This document shows positions 1 through 7,480 of a stretch of 64,000 bases of DNA, one piece after another (within the stretch, counting starts at the first letter, position 1; each line of letters opens with the position of its first letter). The stretch is taken from the NCBI GenBank assembly GCA_910584375.1, contig CAJUAH010000025.1, forward strand, positions 1-64,000, read 5' to 3'. The position numbers and the translations under genes are program-made. The stretch comes from an uncultured Acetatifactor sp. Lineage in GTDB: Bacteria > Bacillota > Clostridia > Lachnospirales > Lachnospiraceae. The notes beneath the pieces are model-generated. The model was not told the origin of the DNA and searched no databases. It saw nothing but the letters and a program-made list of their open reading frames with translations.

Positions 1-16
1 TTGTAACAAAGAGAAT

Positions 17-53
17 CCCGTATTTATGCGGGTTCTGGCGTTTCGCAAACGCC
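17..53 (+). other. Two short hairpins before the lysis cassette
   Basis: A CCCG/CGGG stem (17-20 with 29-32) is followed by a 7-bp perfect stem, GGCGTTT/AAACGCC, with a 3-base loop (37-53). There is no uridine run after it, so this is not a clear intrinsic terminator. It may be a weak terminator or RNA processing site ahead of the lysis genes. Confidence 0.35.
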
Positions 54-88
54 TAAAATTCACCAAAAAAAGAAAGGAGGTGGGACAT

Positions 89-418
89 ATGGATAATCCG
101 GTAACACACAGGGAACTGGATGCGTTTCGGGAGCTGATGGAATCAGAGAATGGCCGACTGAAAGAAGAAAACGACCGACAAAATCACCGCATCAGTGAAT
201 TGGAAGGGAGCGTCCGGGAAATCTCCAATTTGACAGCAGCCATTGAAAAGTTGGCTGCAAATATGGAGAATATGCTGAAAGTCCAGGAGCAGCAGAGCAA
301 ACGCCTGGAACAGATTGAGAGCAGGGACGGTGAAAAATGGCGCAAGGCGATAGGGTATATTGGAACCACCATACTGGGGGCAATCCTGGCTATCGTTCTG
401 GCAAAGATCGGATTGTAA
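89..418 (+). CDS. XhlA-like phage membrane protein with coiled coil
   Basis: A 109-residue protein. The N-terminal 75 residues are charged and heptad-like (coiled coil), and residues about 85-107 form one hydrophobic membrane segment (GYIGTTILGAILAIVLAKIG). This layout, next to a holin and an endolysin, is that of the hemolysin XhlA family of phage lysis accessory proteins, which sit in the membrane and assist holin-mediated lysis. The start is ATG 89 because AAAGGAGGTG lies 6 bases upstream; an upstream in-frame ATG at 26 has no ribosome site. The family call is by layout and context, not by a diagnostic motif. Confidence 0.7.
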   Translation: MDNPVTHRELDAFRELMESENGRLKEENDRQNHRISELEGSVREISNLTAAIEKLAANMENMLKVQEQQSKRLEQIESRDGEKWRKAIGYIGTTILGAILAIVLAKIGL

Positions 419-432
419 GAAAGGGTAGGCGC

Positions 433-753
433 ATGAAAAACAGAAAAAGGCCCCGCCCGCTGAGAAAACTGAAGGAAGTCATAGGCAGGATAGGCACGCT
501 GAATCTGATATTGATTCTGGTCGGTGTCTTTTTTGTTTGGTTCAACTGGCAGATGCTTTGTATCTTCCGGGAGCAGGGAATGATCCCGGAATCATACGCT
601 TGTGCGGTCATAGCGGCCACAATAGGTGAGTGCGGCATCTGTGGATGGATAAGAACCAATAAGGACAGGCAGAGAGACCATCAGTGGGAGCAGGAGGAAA
701 AGCAGGCTGAGAGATCAGCAGAAAAGGAAAGCGAGGTAAAGGCAGATGAATGA
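433..753 (+). CDS. Small phage membrane protein in the lysis cassette
   Basis: A 106-residue protein with a basic N-terminus, a membrane segment around residues 20-38 (LNLILILVGVFFVWFNW), a second less hydrophobic Cys-containing stretch near 50-70, and a charged Lys/Glu-rich tail. It lies 14 bases after the XhlA-like gene and overlaps the holin gene by 8 bases, so it is translationally coupled. It could be a second holin or an antiholin; nothing in the sequence settles this. The start chosen is ATG 433; the longer in-frame option at 337 would overlap the preceding gene deeply. Confidence 0.65.
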   Translation: MKNRKRPRPLRKLKEVIGRIGTLNLILILVGVFFVWFNWQMLCIFREQGMIPESYACAVIAATIGECGICGWIRTNKDRQRDHQWEQEEKQAERSAEKESEVKADE

Positions 754-1105
754 TATTATTTTTGAGGTTGTCAAAGTGGTGGTTATGGTGGCGGTGCTGG
801 TCATCACAAGGTATCTGGCACCGTGGCTGAAAGCGAAAATCGGTGCCGATAAACTGGCCGCAGCGGAGAAGTGGGCCAGATATGCAGTGCTGAAAGCCCA
901 GCAGGTTATGTGCGGATCCGCCGGGCAGGATAAGAAAGCTTATGTGGCGGAGTTCCTGAGAGATCTCCTGATAGCAAAGAACATTGCCATGTCTGACGAA
1001 CAGCTTGACGTGCTGATCGAGGCGGCAGTCAAACAGATGAAGATTGAGGAAAACAGTGGCGTCGTTATCGGGGCAGTAGACGAGGCACCGGGATCTGTAG
1101 AATAA
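746..1105 (+). CDS. Phage holin, LLH family
   Basis: A 119-residue protein with a single N-terminal membrane segment (residues 5-28), then an amphipathic Ala/Lys-rich region (DKLAAAEKWARYAVLKAQQV) and an acidic tail. This single-TM layout with the conserved AEKWA..AV..AEQ-like stretch matches the LLH-family phage holins (Lactobacillus phage LL-H type). Such holins permeabilise the membrane to release the endolysin encoded 12 bases downstream. Position in the lysis cassette strongly supports the call. Confidence 0.8.
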   Translation: MNDIIFEVVKVVVMVAVLVITRYLAPWLKAKIGADKLAAAEKWARYAVLKAQQVMCGSAGQDKKAYVAEFLRDLLIAKNIAMSDEQLDVLIEAAVKQMKIEENSGVVIGAVDEAPGSVE

Positions 1106-1117
1106 GGAGGCGGGAGT

Positions 1118-2677
1118 ATGTCACTTATTGGGAAAACCGTAGAAGAGCAGATATGGAATTTTTCAATGGCGAGGGTTGGCAATGCTTATGGCGTTGCCGC
1201 CCTTATGGGGAATCTGTACGCAGAGAGCGGGCTGAATCCCAGGAATCTTGAAAATCTGTGCGAGAGGCGGCTGCGGGAGGCTGGAAAGCCTTACTGCACG
1301 GATGAAAGCTATACGGCCGCCGTTGACAGTGGGAAAATCGACAGGGAGGAATTTCTGCATCCTCTTCCCGGCAAGCAGTACGGCTACGGCCTGCTACAGT
1401 GGACCACAGCTGGACGGAAAGCCGGGCTATACGATTATGTAAAGTCCAAAGGTGTGTCTATCGGGGATTTGGAGGCACAGTTGGAATATCTGTTCAAGGA
1501 ACTCGGCGCAAGCTATAAGGCTGTTCTGAATGCACTGAAAACGGCAGCCTCAGTCCGGGAGGCATCGGACATTGTTTTGAAAAAGTTCGAGTGTCCTGTA
1601 GACCAGAGTGAGGCAGCCAAGGTGAAGAGGGCCGGGTATGGTCAGAAGTATTATGAGCAATATGCCGGGGCATCCGGCAAACCCAAACAGGAGGGATCGA
1701 ATATGGGATATTCAAGGCAGCAGGTGGTGGATCTTGTAAACAGCTGGATCGGCAAGAAAGAGTCCGATGGCAGCTATAAGTCTATCATCGACATTTACAA
1801 TACGCAGAAAAGCTTTCCGAGAGGCACAAAGATGCAGTATGGCTGGGCGTGGTGTGCCTGCACCTGGTCTGCGCTTGCGGTAAAGCTCGGATATACCGCA
1901 ATCATGCCGGTGGAGATCAGCTGTTATTATCTGATCGAGCAGGCCAAGAAAATGGGTGTGTGGGTAGAGAATGACGGATATGTTCCCCGGCCGGGTGATG
2001 CAGTTCTCTACGACTGGCAGGACAGTGGAACGGGCGACAATACCGGCGCTCCGGATCATGTAGGTACCGTAACAGAGGTTTATCCGTCCGCAGGCTATTT
2101 TGTGGTTGTCGAGGGCAACTACAGTAACCAGGTGAAAAAGCGTACCGTTTCCATTAACGGAAAGTACATCAGGGGCTTTATCTCCCCGAAATACTCCGAT
2201 AATGCGGTAAAGCCTGCAGCAGTATCCAGGGATAAGGATGTCACAACGTTGGCCCATGAAGTTATCGCAGGCGCCTGGGGTACCGGAGAGGCGAGAAAGA
2301 CAAAGCTGGCAGCGGCGGGTTATGATTATGCCACGGTGCAGGCGAAGGTCAATGAGATTCTGAACGGTTCCGCAGCAAAGCCTAATACCGAAACTCAGAA
2401 TCAGTCCCAGCCGACAGAGAAGAAAGTAACGGCAACGGAATCTGCACAGAAGTATGACAAGGGTGTTGCCGGGAGCTACAAGACAACGGCAAACCGCTAT
2501 CTCCGTAACGGCGCAGGGAGCAACAAGAAAGCCCTGGCGCTGATTCCGAAAGGCACAAGCGTGAAATGCTATGGATATTACAATGTCGCAAACGGAGCGA
2601 AATGGCTGTATATCCAGGTGGCAATAGACGGCGTTCTTTATACCGGGTTCAGCCATGCCGGGTATCTGAAAAAGTAG
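1118..2677 (+). CDS. Modular endolysin: tail-lysozyme-like + CHAP + CW_7 + SH3-like
   Basis: A 519-residue peptidoglycan hydrolase. Residues about 5-160 resemble the phage tail lysozyme domain, with the likely catalytic Glu36 in LYAESGLNP and a YGLLQWT motif. A second catalytic unit starts near residue 196 and looks like a CHAP amidase/endopeptidase: Cys246 in WCACTW and His314 in DHVGTV. Residues about 371-411 match the CW_7 (Cpl-7-type) wall-binding repeat, and 455-519 form a bacterial SH3-like binding domain. An internal ATG at residue 196 preceded by GGAGGGATC could allow a separately translated CHAP product; that is inference. RBS AAGGAGGCGGG precedes ATG 1118. Confidence 0.9.
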   Translation: MSLIGKTVEEQIWNFSMARVGNAYGVAALMGNLYAESGLNPRNLENLCERRLREAGKPYCTDESYTAAVDSGKIDREEFLHPLPGKQYGYGLLQWTTAGRKAGLYDYVKSKGVSIGDLEAQLEYLFKELGASYKAVLNALKTAASVREASDIVLKKFECPVDQSEAAKVKRAGYGQKYYEQYAGASGKPKQEGSNMGYSRQQVVDLVNSWIGKKESDGSYKSIIDIYNTQKSFPRGTKMQYGWAWCACTWSALAVKLGYTAIMPVEISCYYLIEQAKKMGVWVENDGYVPRPGDAVLYDWQDSGTGDNTGAPDHVGTVTEVYPSAGYFVVVEGNYSNQVKKRTVSINGKYIRGFISPKYSDNAVKPAAVSRDKDVTTLAHEVIAGAWGTGEARKTKLAAAGYDYATVQAKVNEILNGSAAKPNTETQNQSQPTEKKVTATESAQKYDKGVAGSYKTTANRYLRNGAGSNKKALALIPKGTSVKCYGYYNVANGAKWLYIQVAIDGVLYTGFSHAGYLKK

Positions 2678-2690
2678 GGAGAGAGGAAAG

Positions 2691-2864
2691 ATGAAGAATT
2701 ACATCGGCATGAAAATCGTGAAAGCGGAGCCGCAGGAGAAGAACGGATGCCCCGGGTACCGGGTGAAATATCCGGATGGGTATGAATCATGGAGTCCGAA
2801 GTCTGCATTTGAAAAGGCATACCGTGAGCTGGATTGCAAGGATTTTATCAATTCGGAGGAATAG
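2691..2864 (+). CDS. Small phage protein with a PDGYESWSP motif
   Basis: A 57-residue protein, ATG 2691 preceded by GAGAGGAAAG. It begins with a YIGMKIVKAEP segment and carries the YPDGYESWSPKSAFEKAY motif seen in a widespread family of short, uncharacterised phage proteins. It is the last gene before the lysis-cassette terminator. Function unknown; it is not needed to explain lysis. Confidence 0.7.
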   Translation: MKNYIGMKIVKAEPQEKNGCPGYRVKYPDGYESWSPKSAFEKAYRELDCKDFINSEE

Positions 2865-2869
2865 CAGAT

Positions 2870-2904
2870 AGGCCCTGGCCGTAGTGGCTGGGGCCGCTTT
2901 TTTC
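2870..2904 (+). terminator. Rho-independent terminator after the lysis cassette
   Basis: GGCCCTGGCC and GGCTGGGGCC form a 10-bp stem (two G-U pairs) with a 5-base loop, followed by a run of six T. It lies 6 bases after the last lysis-cassette gene. Confidence 0.85.
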
Positions 2905-3111
2905 GTTGAAAATGCGGAGCAAATCAGCAGAAAAAATCAATATACAAAATAACCAAAATTTGACCGGGTAATTTGACGAAATGTGCCTGAGCAACGATAG
3001 ACGAGTTTACCACCTATCCTATGCCTAAAGAGGAAAGCCCGGTATTGAGCCGTGTATGAGCTTTTAGACCTATATGCTTTTTAGAGGGCGGTCCGCAGAT
3101 TTGTTTCCGGC

Positions 3112-3290
3112 TTATCCACATTATCCACACGGATATGTGAATAAAATTCTCAAATGAGAGTAAATAAAAGCGGTCAGATTTCAAAAGCTGACCATATATT
3201 ATATATATCTAATCTCTTTATCTCTTATCTCTGGTAAAGAATCCTACCAGAAATCTAATGAGAAATCATGTAAGAAATCTTACAAGCAAT
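3112..3290. other. Candidate replication origin (DnaA boxes, AT tract, 12-bp iterons)
   Basis: Two perfect DnaA boxes TTATCCACA abut at 3112-3120 and 3121-3129, and an inverted box (TGTGAATAA, i.e. TTATTCACA on the other strand) is at 3136-3144. A GGTCAG/CTGACC hairpin (3172-3193), an ATATATTATATATAT tract and ATCTCTT-type repeats follow. AGAAATC then recurs at 3249, 3261 and 3273 with an exact 12-base period; a degenerate unit is at 3237. The last copy sits in the palindrome GTAAGAAATCTTAC. The surrounding 2905-3446 has no credible gene. Confidence 0.6.
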
Positions 3291-3419
3291 AGCGTGTTTG
3301 CGCGGTTTCTCGGACTTTTTCCATAAATAGCAGAAAATGAGCAGAAATGAAATGCACCAGATTTGAGCCTGAAATAATCATATCTTCCATAAATTCAAAG
3401 TTGAGAGTTGTGCGGGAAT

Positions 3420-3493
3420 AAATTTGCATTTTGAGAAGTAAAACCATTGACAAACTCGCAGATGCGAAGTATAATATATACATAATCAAACAA
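3420..3493 (+). repeat. 74-bp promoter repeat, copy 1
   Basis: This segment is repeated at 13134-13207 with two mismatches (3445 and 3462). It contains a complete sigma-A promoter and its operator-like palindrome. Confidence 0.9.
3447..3475 (+). promoter_or_regulatory. Consensus sigma-A promoter with embedded palindrome
   Basis: TTGACA (3447-3452), a 17-base spacer and TATAAT (3470-3475) match the consensus exactly. The spacer holds CTCGCA-GA-TGCGAA (3455-3468), a near-palindrome placed where a bound repressor would block RNA polymerase. It would drive the small-gene block starting at 3535. Confidence 0.88.
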
Positions 3494-3534
3494 AACAAAT
3501 GCTTGATTAAATCCAACGGAAAGGAGGACGCCAT

Positions 3535-3690
3535 TTGGGTAAAGGAAAGAAGAAAAGGCAGAAAGAAAAAGAACTGCTCGAAGAGCGCCAGATCAGATTC
3601 CAAATCTATGAAAGTTTGACCGCTATCATAGCAACCATAGTGACAATGCTTTTGGCAATCGTCACGGCGGTGCTGAGTTGGATTGATTAG
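3535..3690 (+). CDS. 51-residue membrane protein, TTG start
   Basis: First gene after the promoter. The TTG at 3535 is chosen because GGAAAGGAGG ends 6 bases before it and the frame is open to the TAG at 3688. The protein has a very basic N-terminus (GKGKKKRQKEKE), then a membrane segment at residues about 28-48 (LTAIIATIVTMLLAIVTAVL). A single-pass early phage membrane peptide; function unknown. Confidence 0.7.
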   Translation: MGKGKKKRQKEKELLEERQIRFQIYESLTAIIATIVTMLLAIVTAVLSWID

Positions 3691-3708
3691 CAACTAAGCG
3701 AACAGTTC

Positions 3709-3754
3709 CTTATCGGTTGAGCGGGGCAGAAACAAAGCCCCCTCAGCTGATAAG
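3709..3754 (+). other. Long RNA hairpin without uridine run
   Basis: Positions 3709-3727 pair with 3736-3754 over 19 positions with one C-C mismatch and two or three G-U pairs, around an A-rich loop. It lies between two small membrane-protein genes. No T-run follows, and the next RBS (AAAGGAGG) is 10 bases downstream, so a processing or stability element is more likely than a terminator. Confidence 0.6.
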
Positions 3755-3780
3755 TCTACCATAAAGGAGGCTGAAAGGCA

Positions 3781-3933
3781 ATGAAAAAAATTCGGAGATT
3801 TCTGCAGGCACTGTTGTTCATCAACTTCATGGTGGGCCTGCATGACGGAATGAGAGCCGGGAATCTGGCGGCGGTTCTGGTAAACGGAGTGATTGTGCTG
3901 GCAGTTATAGCGGCAGAGAAGAAAGATCAGTAG
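3781..3933 (+). CDS. 50-residue membrane protein
   Basis: ATG 3781 follows AAAGGAGGCTGAAAGGCA. The protein begins MKKIRRFLQALLFINF and has two hydrophobic stretches: residues 7-20 and 28-46 (NLAAVLVNGVIVLAVIAA). They may be a short hairpin of membrane segments. No family recognised. It lies between a strong RNA hairpin and the next phage gene. Confidence 0.65.
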   Translation: MKKIRRFLQALLFINFMVGLHDGMRAGNLAAVLVNGVIVLAVIAAEKKDQ

Positions 3934-3946
3934 GAGGGCGTTAGTT

Positions 3947-4384
3947 ATGATGAGATCGGAGTTTATAGAGAGGACGGGATTTGAGCCAACTGCAGCAGAA
4001 TATGAGCAGATTGAGCAGGAGTACATGGGAACCGACATTGACAAGGATCAGTTCTGTAAGCAGTGGGTAAAGCAGGGCGGAATACAGAGAATTTCAAGGC
4101 AGAGGGTAAGACGGATTGAAGAGCTGGAGGCCGAAGTACAGCAGAGGACAAAAGAGTATGACGAACTGGATGCGGCCCGCTGCACTCAGATAAGTGCAAT
4201 GCAGGAGAGGCACAAGCAGAAAGTATCGGAGATGGAGGAAACGATTAAAGCTATGCAGCAGGGCAATTTCGATCTCGCTGACAGCTACCAGAAAATGAAA
4301 GAAAAATACGAAGAGGCGGAGCGCAAGCTGTCGGTTATCAAAGAGGCATTTGCGATTCTGAAAGGGGAGGGAAAAACGGCATGA
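3947..4384 (+). CDS. Phage coiled-coil protein
   Basis: A 145-residue protein. The N-terminus (FIERTGFEPTAAEYEQIEQEY) resembles the opening of many uncharacterised phage and conjugative-element proteins of Firmicutes. Residues about 48-140 are Glu/Lys-rich with heptad spacing and predict a long coiled coil. The ATG at 3947 (or 3950) follows TAGGAGGGCG. Overlaps the next gene by ATGA. Function unknown. Confidence 0.7.
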   Translation: MMRSEFIERTGFEPTAAEYEQIEQEYMGTDIDKDQFCKQWVKQGGIQRISRQRVRRIEELEAEVQQRTKEYDELDAARCTQISAMQERHKQKVSEMEETIKAMQQGNFDLADSYQKMKEKYEEAERKLSVIKEAFAILKGEGKTA

Positions 4385-4536
4385 GCGTAGGAGCGCAGGT
4401 AAAGATTCCGGACATCGGACCACTGGCAACGGTGATCCAGACCGGCAGAAACGCGGTGAAGGTAGATTTCCTGGGCGAGAAGTTCTGGATTGAGAAAGAT
4501 TTGCTGGAAGTGCCGGGGGCTGGTGATGATGAATGA
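4381..4536 (+). CDS. Small beta-rich phage protein
   Basis: A 51-residue protein from ATG 4381, sharing ATGA with both neighbours, which supports a translationally coupled operon. The sequence (GAQVKIPDIGPLATVI, VKVDFLGEKFWIEKDLLE) alternates hydrophobic and polar residues like a small SH3-type or KOW-like barrel. That fold guess is inference. Family not recognised. Confidence 0.65.
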   Translation: MSVGAQVKIPDIGPLATVIQTGRNAVKVDFLGEKFWIEKDLLEVPGAGDDE

Positions 4537-5171
4537 TTAAGAAGTCGGACATCGTAAGAGAGGCAGTCCGGGAGCAGGACTGGAAGAAAGCGTTGCAGAT
4601 AGCGAAGGATTTTCGTATAGGAGTGACGCAGGAGCAGAGAAGTAAGATGGCGAGAGCCTATGAGTGTATCGTTCATCCGGATTTCTACCAGCAGATCGGC
4701 GTTGATATTACGGAGGCGATAGATCAGGGCAAGGCAATAGTAAAAGAATATGCAGAAAGCACAAGGAGGAAAAACACTATGATGAAATGGGATGTTAAGC
4801 ATGATAAGGCAAAGAGAGTTATTGATGCGTTTCTGGATAACGCAGAGTATTGGCAGGAAAGAGAGGATTTGTCCGCAGGTCTGACGGACGAGGATAAGGA
4901 GCTGGTAAATGCGGAAGTGGCACTGATGATTGCCTCCATCCGTAAGCGCTACAAACTGCAGGAGAGATTGCCGGAGCAGGCGGCTCAGATTCAGCCGGAA
5001 GAGGCGGAGACGGTAACTTCTACGGAAAAGGCAGAAGAAACGCTGCCTGAGCCTGTAAACGAGGATAAAGAGCCGGAAAAGCCTAAGAGAACTAGGCGTA
5101 CATCCACCGGCGAGAAGAAAGCTCCGTCCAGGAGGAAAAAGAAAGAGGCCCAGGGGGAAGAGCAGGCATAA
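4533..5171 (+). CDS. Phage protein with basic disordered tail
   Basis: A 212-residue protein. Residues 1-70 are helical (REQDWKKALQIAKDFRIG, YECIVHPDFYQQ), a pattern shared by uncharacterised phage and ICE proteins. Residues about 78-150 form a second helical unit beginning MMKWDVKHDKAKRVIDAFL; its ATG at 4779 follows AAGGAGG, so it could also be made alone. The last 60 residues are Glu/Pro/Lys-rich and disordered, ending in a strongly basic stretch that could bind nucleic acid. Function unknown. Confidence 0.7.
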   Translation: MIKKSDIVREAVREQDWKKALQIAKDFRIGVTQEQRSKMARAYECIVHPDFYQQIGVDITEAIDQGKAIVKEYAESTRRKNTMMKWDVKHDKAKRVIDAFLDNAEYWQEREDLSAGLTDEDKELVNAEVALMIASIRKRYKLQERLPEQAAQIQPEEAETVTSTEKAEETLPEPVNEDKEPEKPKRTRRTSTGEKKAPSRRKKKEAQGEEQA

Positions 5172-5213
5172 GATTTTATCCGGCAAGGTTTAAACAGAAG
5201 AAAGGAGCATGAA

Positions 5214-5789
5214 ATGGCATTGATTAAAAATGGGGTTGTTTCTTATGCGGGAGCAGTTATTGATACTTGGGATCATTGTTGGGCGGATGGAATGGTCGAA
5301 GAGACTGCCCTTGTATGGGAATTGGAAAAGCATGAGTACAAGACGGTTCAGATCGGCTACTATGCAGCAGACGGCCATGATTTCGTTGGAATCAAGGCAG
5401 AGATTGAGGTGAGCATGGAAGTTGCCAGGGATATCCTCAGAACTATGAAAACGAGTGCTTTGCAGAGCTTTTGCAGATCGGTCCGGGAGAAAAAAGAAAG
5501 AATTGAGCCGGGAATTACGGCACAAGTAGTCAGAGGGCGGAAGATCCCCAAAGGGACGGTATTAGAAGTATTTTGGGTCGGGGAAAAGCCTACATATACA
5601 GGCTATGGCACCGAAATGATTGCCGGATGCAAGGATAAAGAAGGGAATAAGGTTTGGATTAAGGCGGAATATCTGAAAAACATTACCCCGCTTAAAAGTC
5701 CGAAAGCGGCTGAGAGAAAGAAGTACATGAAATGGTATGTGGAAAGAAATGCGAAACTCCTGGTTCTCCAGGCGGCGAAAGGAGCATGA
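5214..5789 (+). CDS. Hypothetical phage protein, 191 residues
   Basis: ATG 5214 follows AGAAAGGAGCATGAA. The N-terminal 75 residues are unremarkable alpha/beta; residues about 100-160 (GITAQVVRGRKIPKGTVLEVFWVG) look like a small beta barrel of the KOW/SH3 type. The stop overlaps the start of the next gene (ATGA). No known family recognised. Confidence 0.65.
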   Translation: MALIKNGVVSYAGAVIDTWDHCWADGMVEETALVWELEKHEYKTVQIGYYAADGHDFVGIKAEIEVSMEVARDILRTMKTSALQSFCRSVREKKERIEPGITAQVVRGRKIPKGTVLEVFWVGEKPTYTGYGTEMIAGCKDKEGNKVWIKAEYLKNITPLKSPKAAERKKYMKWYVERNAKLLVLQAAKGA

Positions 5790-6178
5790 GCATGAGATAT
5801 TACAGCACACAGCGCCCGGTTATGCCGGGCGGCTTTCCTAAGAAAGCGGCAGTCGAGAAGATTGAGAATTTCGACACAAAGACTTTCTGTGAAGAAATCG
5901 GGCGGGAGGCATGGGGATTCATCGAGTACCGGGAGCCTCTGACAAAAGAAGAGGCGGATGCCTATGAGCTTACCCTGGGAGGCATGAAAACATTCTGGTG
6001 CGTGACAACGGCCATATATGACAGCGGCAGGGTGGTGGCGAATATCACGAGCGTGGTGGAGGCGGTCAGTAAGCCGGAGAATGATTTCAAAAGCACAAAG
6101 CGGAAAGACATCTACCATGATTGGTTTGAGAGCAAGGAAGAGGCCGAGGCACTTGTAAAGGAGGCAAAGGACGCATGA
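5786..6178 (+). CDS. Hypothetical phage protein, 130 residues
   Basis: ATG 5786 is chosen: GAAAGGAGC lies just upstream and it overlaps the preceding stop. A longer in-frame ATG at 5732 would run through the upstream gene. The middle is a beta-rich core (LGGMKTFWCVTTAIYDSGRV) and the C-terminus is a charged helix. No family recognised. It shares ATGA with the next gene. Confidence 0.65.
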   Translation: MSMRYYSTQRPVMPGGFPKKAAVEKIENFDTKTFCEEIGREAWGFIEYREPLTKEEADAYELTLGGMKTFWCVTTAIYDSGRVVANITSVVEAVSKPENDFKSTKRKDIYHDWFESKEEAEALVKEAKDA

Positions 6179-6345
6179 AGAAATACCAAGTGTTCATATA
6201 TGACGATGAATCCGGGTGCGACTCTCCTGCAATATTCGAGGCCAGGAATGAGTCGGAGGCAAGGAGCAAAGGGAACCAATACATTAAGGCATGGCATTTG
6301 GTCGGCGGCGTAGTCACCGCGGTTAAGGAGGTCAAGGATGAATAA
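6175..6345 (+). CDS. 56-residue hypothetical phage protein
   Basis: ATG 6175 overlaps the upstream stop (ATGA) after AAAGGAGGCAAAGGACGC. The sequence alternates (KKYQVFIYDDES, AIFEARNESEARSKG) like a small alpha/beta fold that reads out an acidic surface. It overlaps the next gene by 8 bases. Function unknown. Confidence 0.65.
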   Translation: MKKYQVFIYDDESGCDSPAIFEARNESEARSKGNQYIKAWHLVGGVVTAVKEVKDE

Positions 6346-6826
6346 CAAAGAAAAATTCAGAGGTCTTTGCCAGGAGGTTTTGCCTCTGATTAACGGAATT
6401 GCGGAGGCTGTCAAAAGAAACGGATATGAGGCGATGGCGAGCCTCACGATAGACGGGGATGATTATTTCGCCTTCAGCATTCATGGTTCTGACTGGAAAA
6501 TGGGTAAAGTCAACGGCGGGCCGGTCAATATGTGTTATGAGTTCAAAGAGGAAATCCAGTTGCAGAATCAGCGGCAGGAGAAAATGACTTACAACAAGGC
6601 ATCCGAGAATCTGGTGGAGATTTCCCTTGTTTATGCAGGCTTGCAGGCAAAAAATGAGGTATTGAGCAGCGTTGACAGCATCACTTGGAAACAGCTGTTT
6701 GTGCAGTGGGCGAATGATTTTGAGGCAGAGCAGGCAGGTGCAGATTGGAACCAGGAAGATTATCTGGAAGAAATCGGGAAGTTTGCCCGCCGAAAGATTC
6801 TGGAGTATGTGGGATTGGAGGGATGA
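6338..6826 (+). CDS. Hypothetical phage protein, 162 residues
   Basis: ATG 6338 lies inside the end of the previous gene, after AAGGAGGTCAAGG. The N-terminal half is alpha/beta (LPLINGIAEAVKRNGYEAM) with a strand-rich centre, and the C-terminal half is helical with Trp-rich positions. No signal peptide or membrane segment. No family recognised. Confidence 0.65.
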   Translation: MNNKEKFRGLCQEVLPLINGIAEAVKRNGYEAMASLTIDGDDYFAFSIHGSDWKMGKVNGGPVNMCYEFKEEIQLQNQRQEKMTYNKASENLVEISLVYAGLQAKNEVLSSVDSITWKQLFVQWANDFEAEQAGADWNQEDYLEEIGKFARRKILEYVGLEG

Positions 6827-6832
6827 AGAAAT

Positions 6833-6988
6833 ATGCTGGAGGAATACATCAGGCAGTATGAAGAGGCGGTAACAGCTGGAAACAAAGCGGCTACGAAACG
6901 CATTGAGAGGGAGTTGGAAAGTCTGGGAATGGACCGGGCAACACTTCTGGTTCTGGTAAATGAGAGAAGAAAGGAGGCAAATCAGTAG
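6833..6988 (+). CDS. 51-residue helical phage protein
   Basis: From ATG 6833, six bases after the preceding stop. The protein is two charged helices (EEYIRQYEEAVTAGNKAATK and a second one ending VNERRKEANQ). GGAGGG lies 12-16 bases upstream, a long spacing, so coupling to the upstream gene may help initiation. Function unknown. Confidence 0.6.
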   Translation: MLEEYIRQYEEAVTAGNKAATKRIERELESLGMDRATLLVLVNERRKEANQ

Positions 6989-6998
6989 AGATAAGGCC

Positions 6999-7085
6999 GT
7001 GACAATTCGCAGATGGAAAAGAAATCTGAAAAAGAAAGCCCGCCAGAGGAATAGGGGCATGGTAAGGGAGGCGACAGCAGAATGA
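6999..7085 (+). CDS. Possible very small basic peptide gene
   Basis: A 28-residue frame from GTG 6999, with a strongly basic core (TIRRWKRNLKKKARQRNRG), ending in a TGA that overlaps the next ATG by 4 bases. AAAGGAGG at 6970-6977 is about 21 bases upstream. An in-frame ATG at 6960 would give 41 residues but has no ribosome site. Start and reality are both uncertain. Confidence 0.35.
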   Translation: MTIRRWKRNLKKKARQRNRGMVREATAE

Positions 7086-7468
7086 ATGAAACGGCAAGGC
7101 TGACGCCGGAAAGAATTGAGAATCTGGCAATCGAGATCAGAGAGTTCCTGCTGGAGCATGAAATGTGGGTTGATGTGGATATTTACTTTAACGGCAAGTG
7201 CTTTACTACCCACGATAAGGCGACAGGAAAATTCTATTACAATGACCGGGAACACCTGGTAGTGCGGGAGAATGAGGACCCCAGGACATATTTTGAATAT
7301 GTCAATCCGGACCATATCCTCAGCATGAGTTTTGAGGGTGTGGTATGCGAAATGCTCTACTACGGTATGTTCCAGGGAATCAGAAATAAGTTTGATGCGA
7401 TTTTCAAGAAGTACGGGCTTTACTATGAGTTCGGACATCATTGGAATTTCAGCTGTTATTACATTTAG
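7082..7468 (+). CDS. Hypothetical phage protein, 128 residues
   Basis: ATG 7082 overlaps the preceding small frame. The sequence is alpha/beta: an N-terminal helix (ERIENLAIEIREFLLEH), strands (WVDVDIYFNGKCFTT), and an aromatic-rich C-terminus (YGLYYEFGHHWNFSCYYI). No family recognised. Part of the same rightward operon. Confidence 0.65.
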   Translation: MNETARLTPERIENLAIEIREFLLEHEMWVDVDIYFNGKCFTTHDKATGKFYYNDREHLVVRENEDPRTYFEYVNPDHILSMSFEGVVCEMLYYGMFQGIRNKFDAIFKKYGLYYEFGHHWNFSCYYI

Positions 7469-7480
7469 GAGGTAGCGTTT

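Noticed and set aside
3106..3300. CRISPR or tRNA-like structure in the gene-free gap
   Set aside because: The repeats are 12-base iterons and DnaA boxes without spacers, and no tRNA fold or anticodon arm was found.
2905..3446. Short leftward frames such as the one over 3280-3693
   Set aside because: No ribosome site, composition not coding-like, and it lies across the promoter and the TTG-start gene on the other strand.
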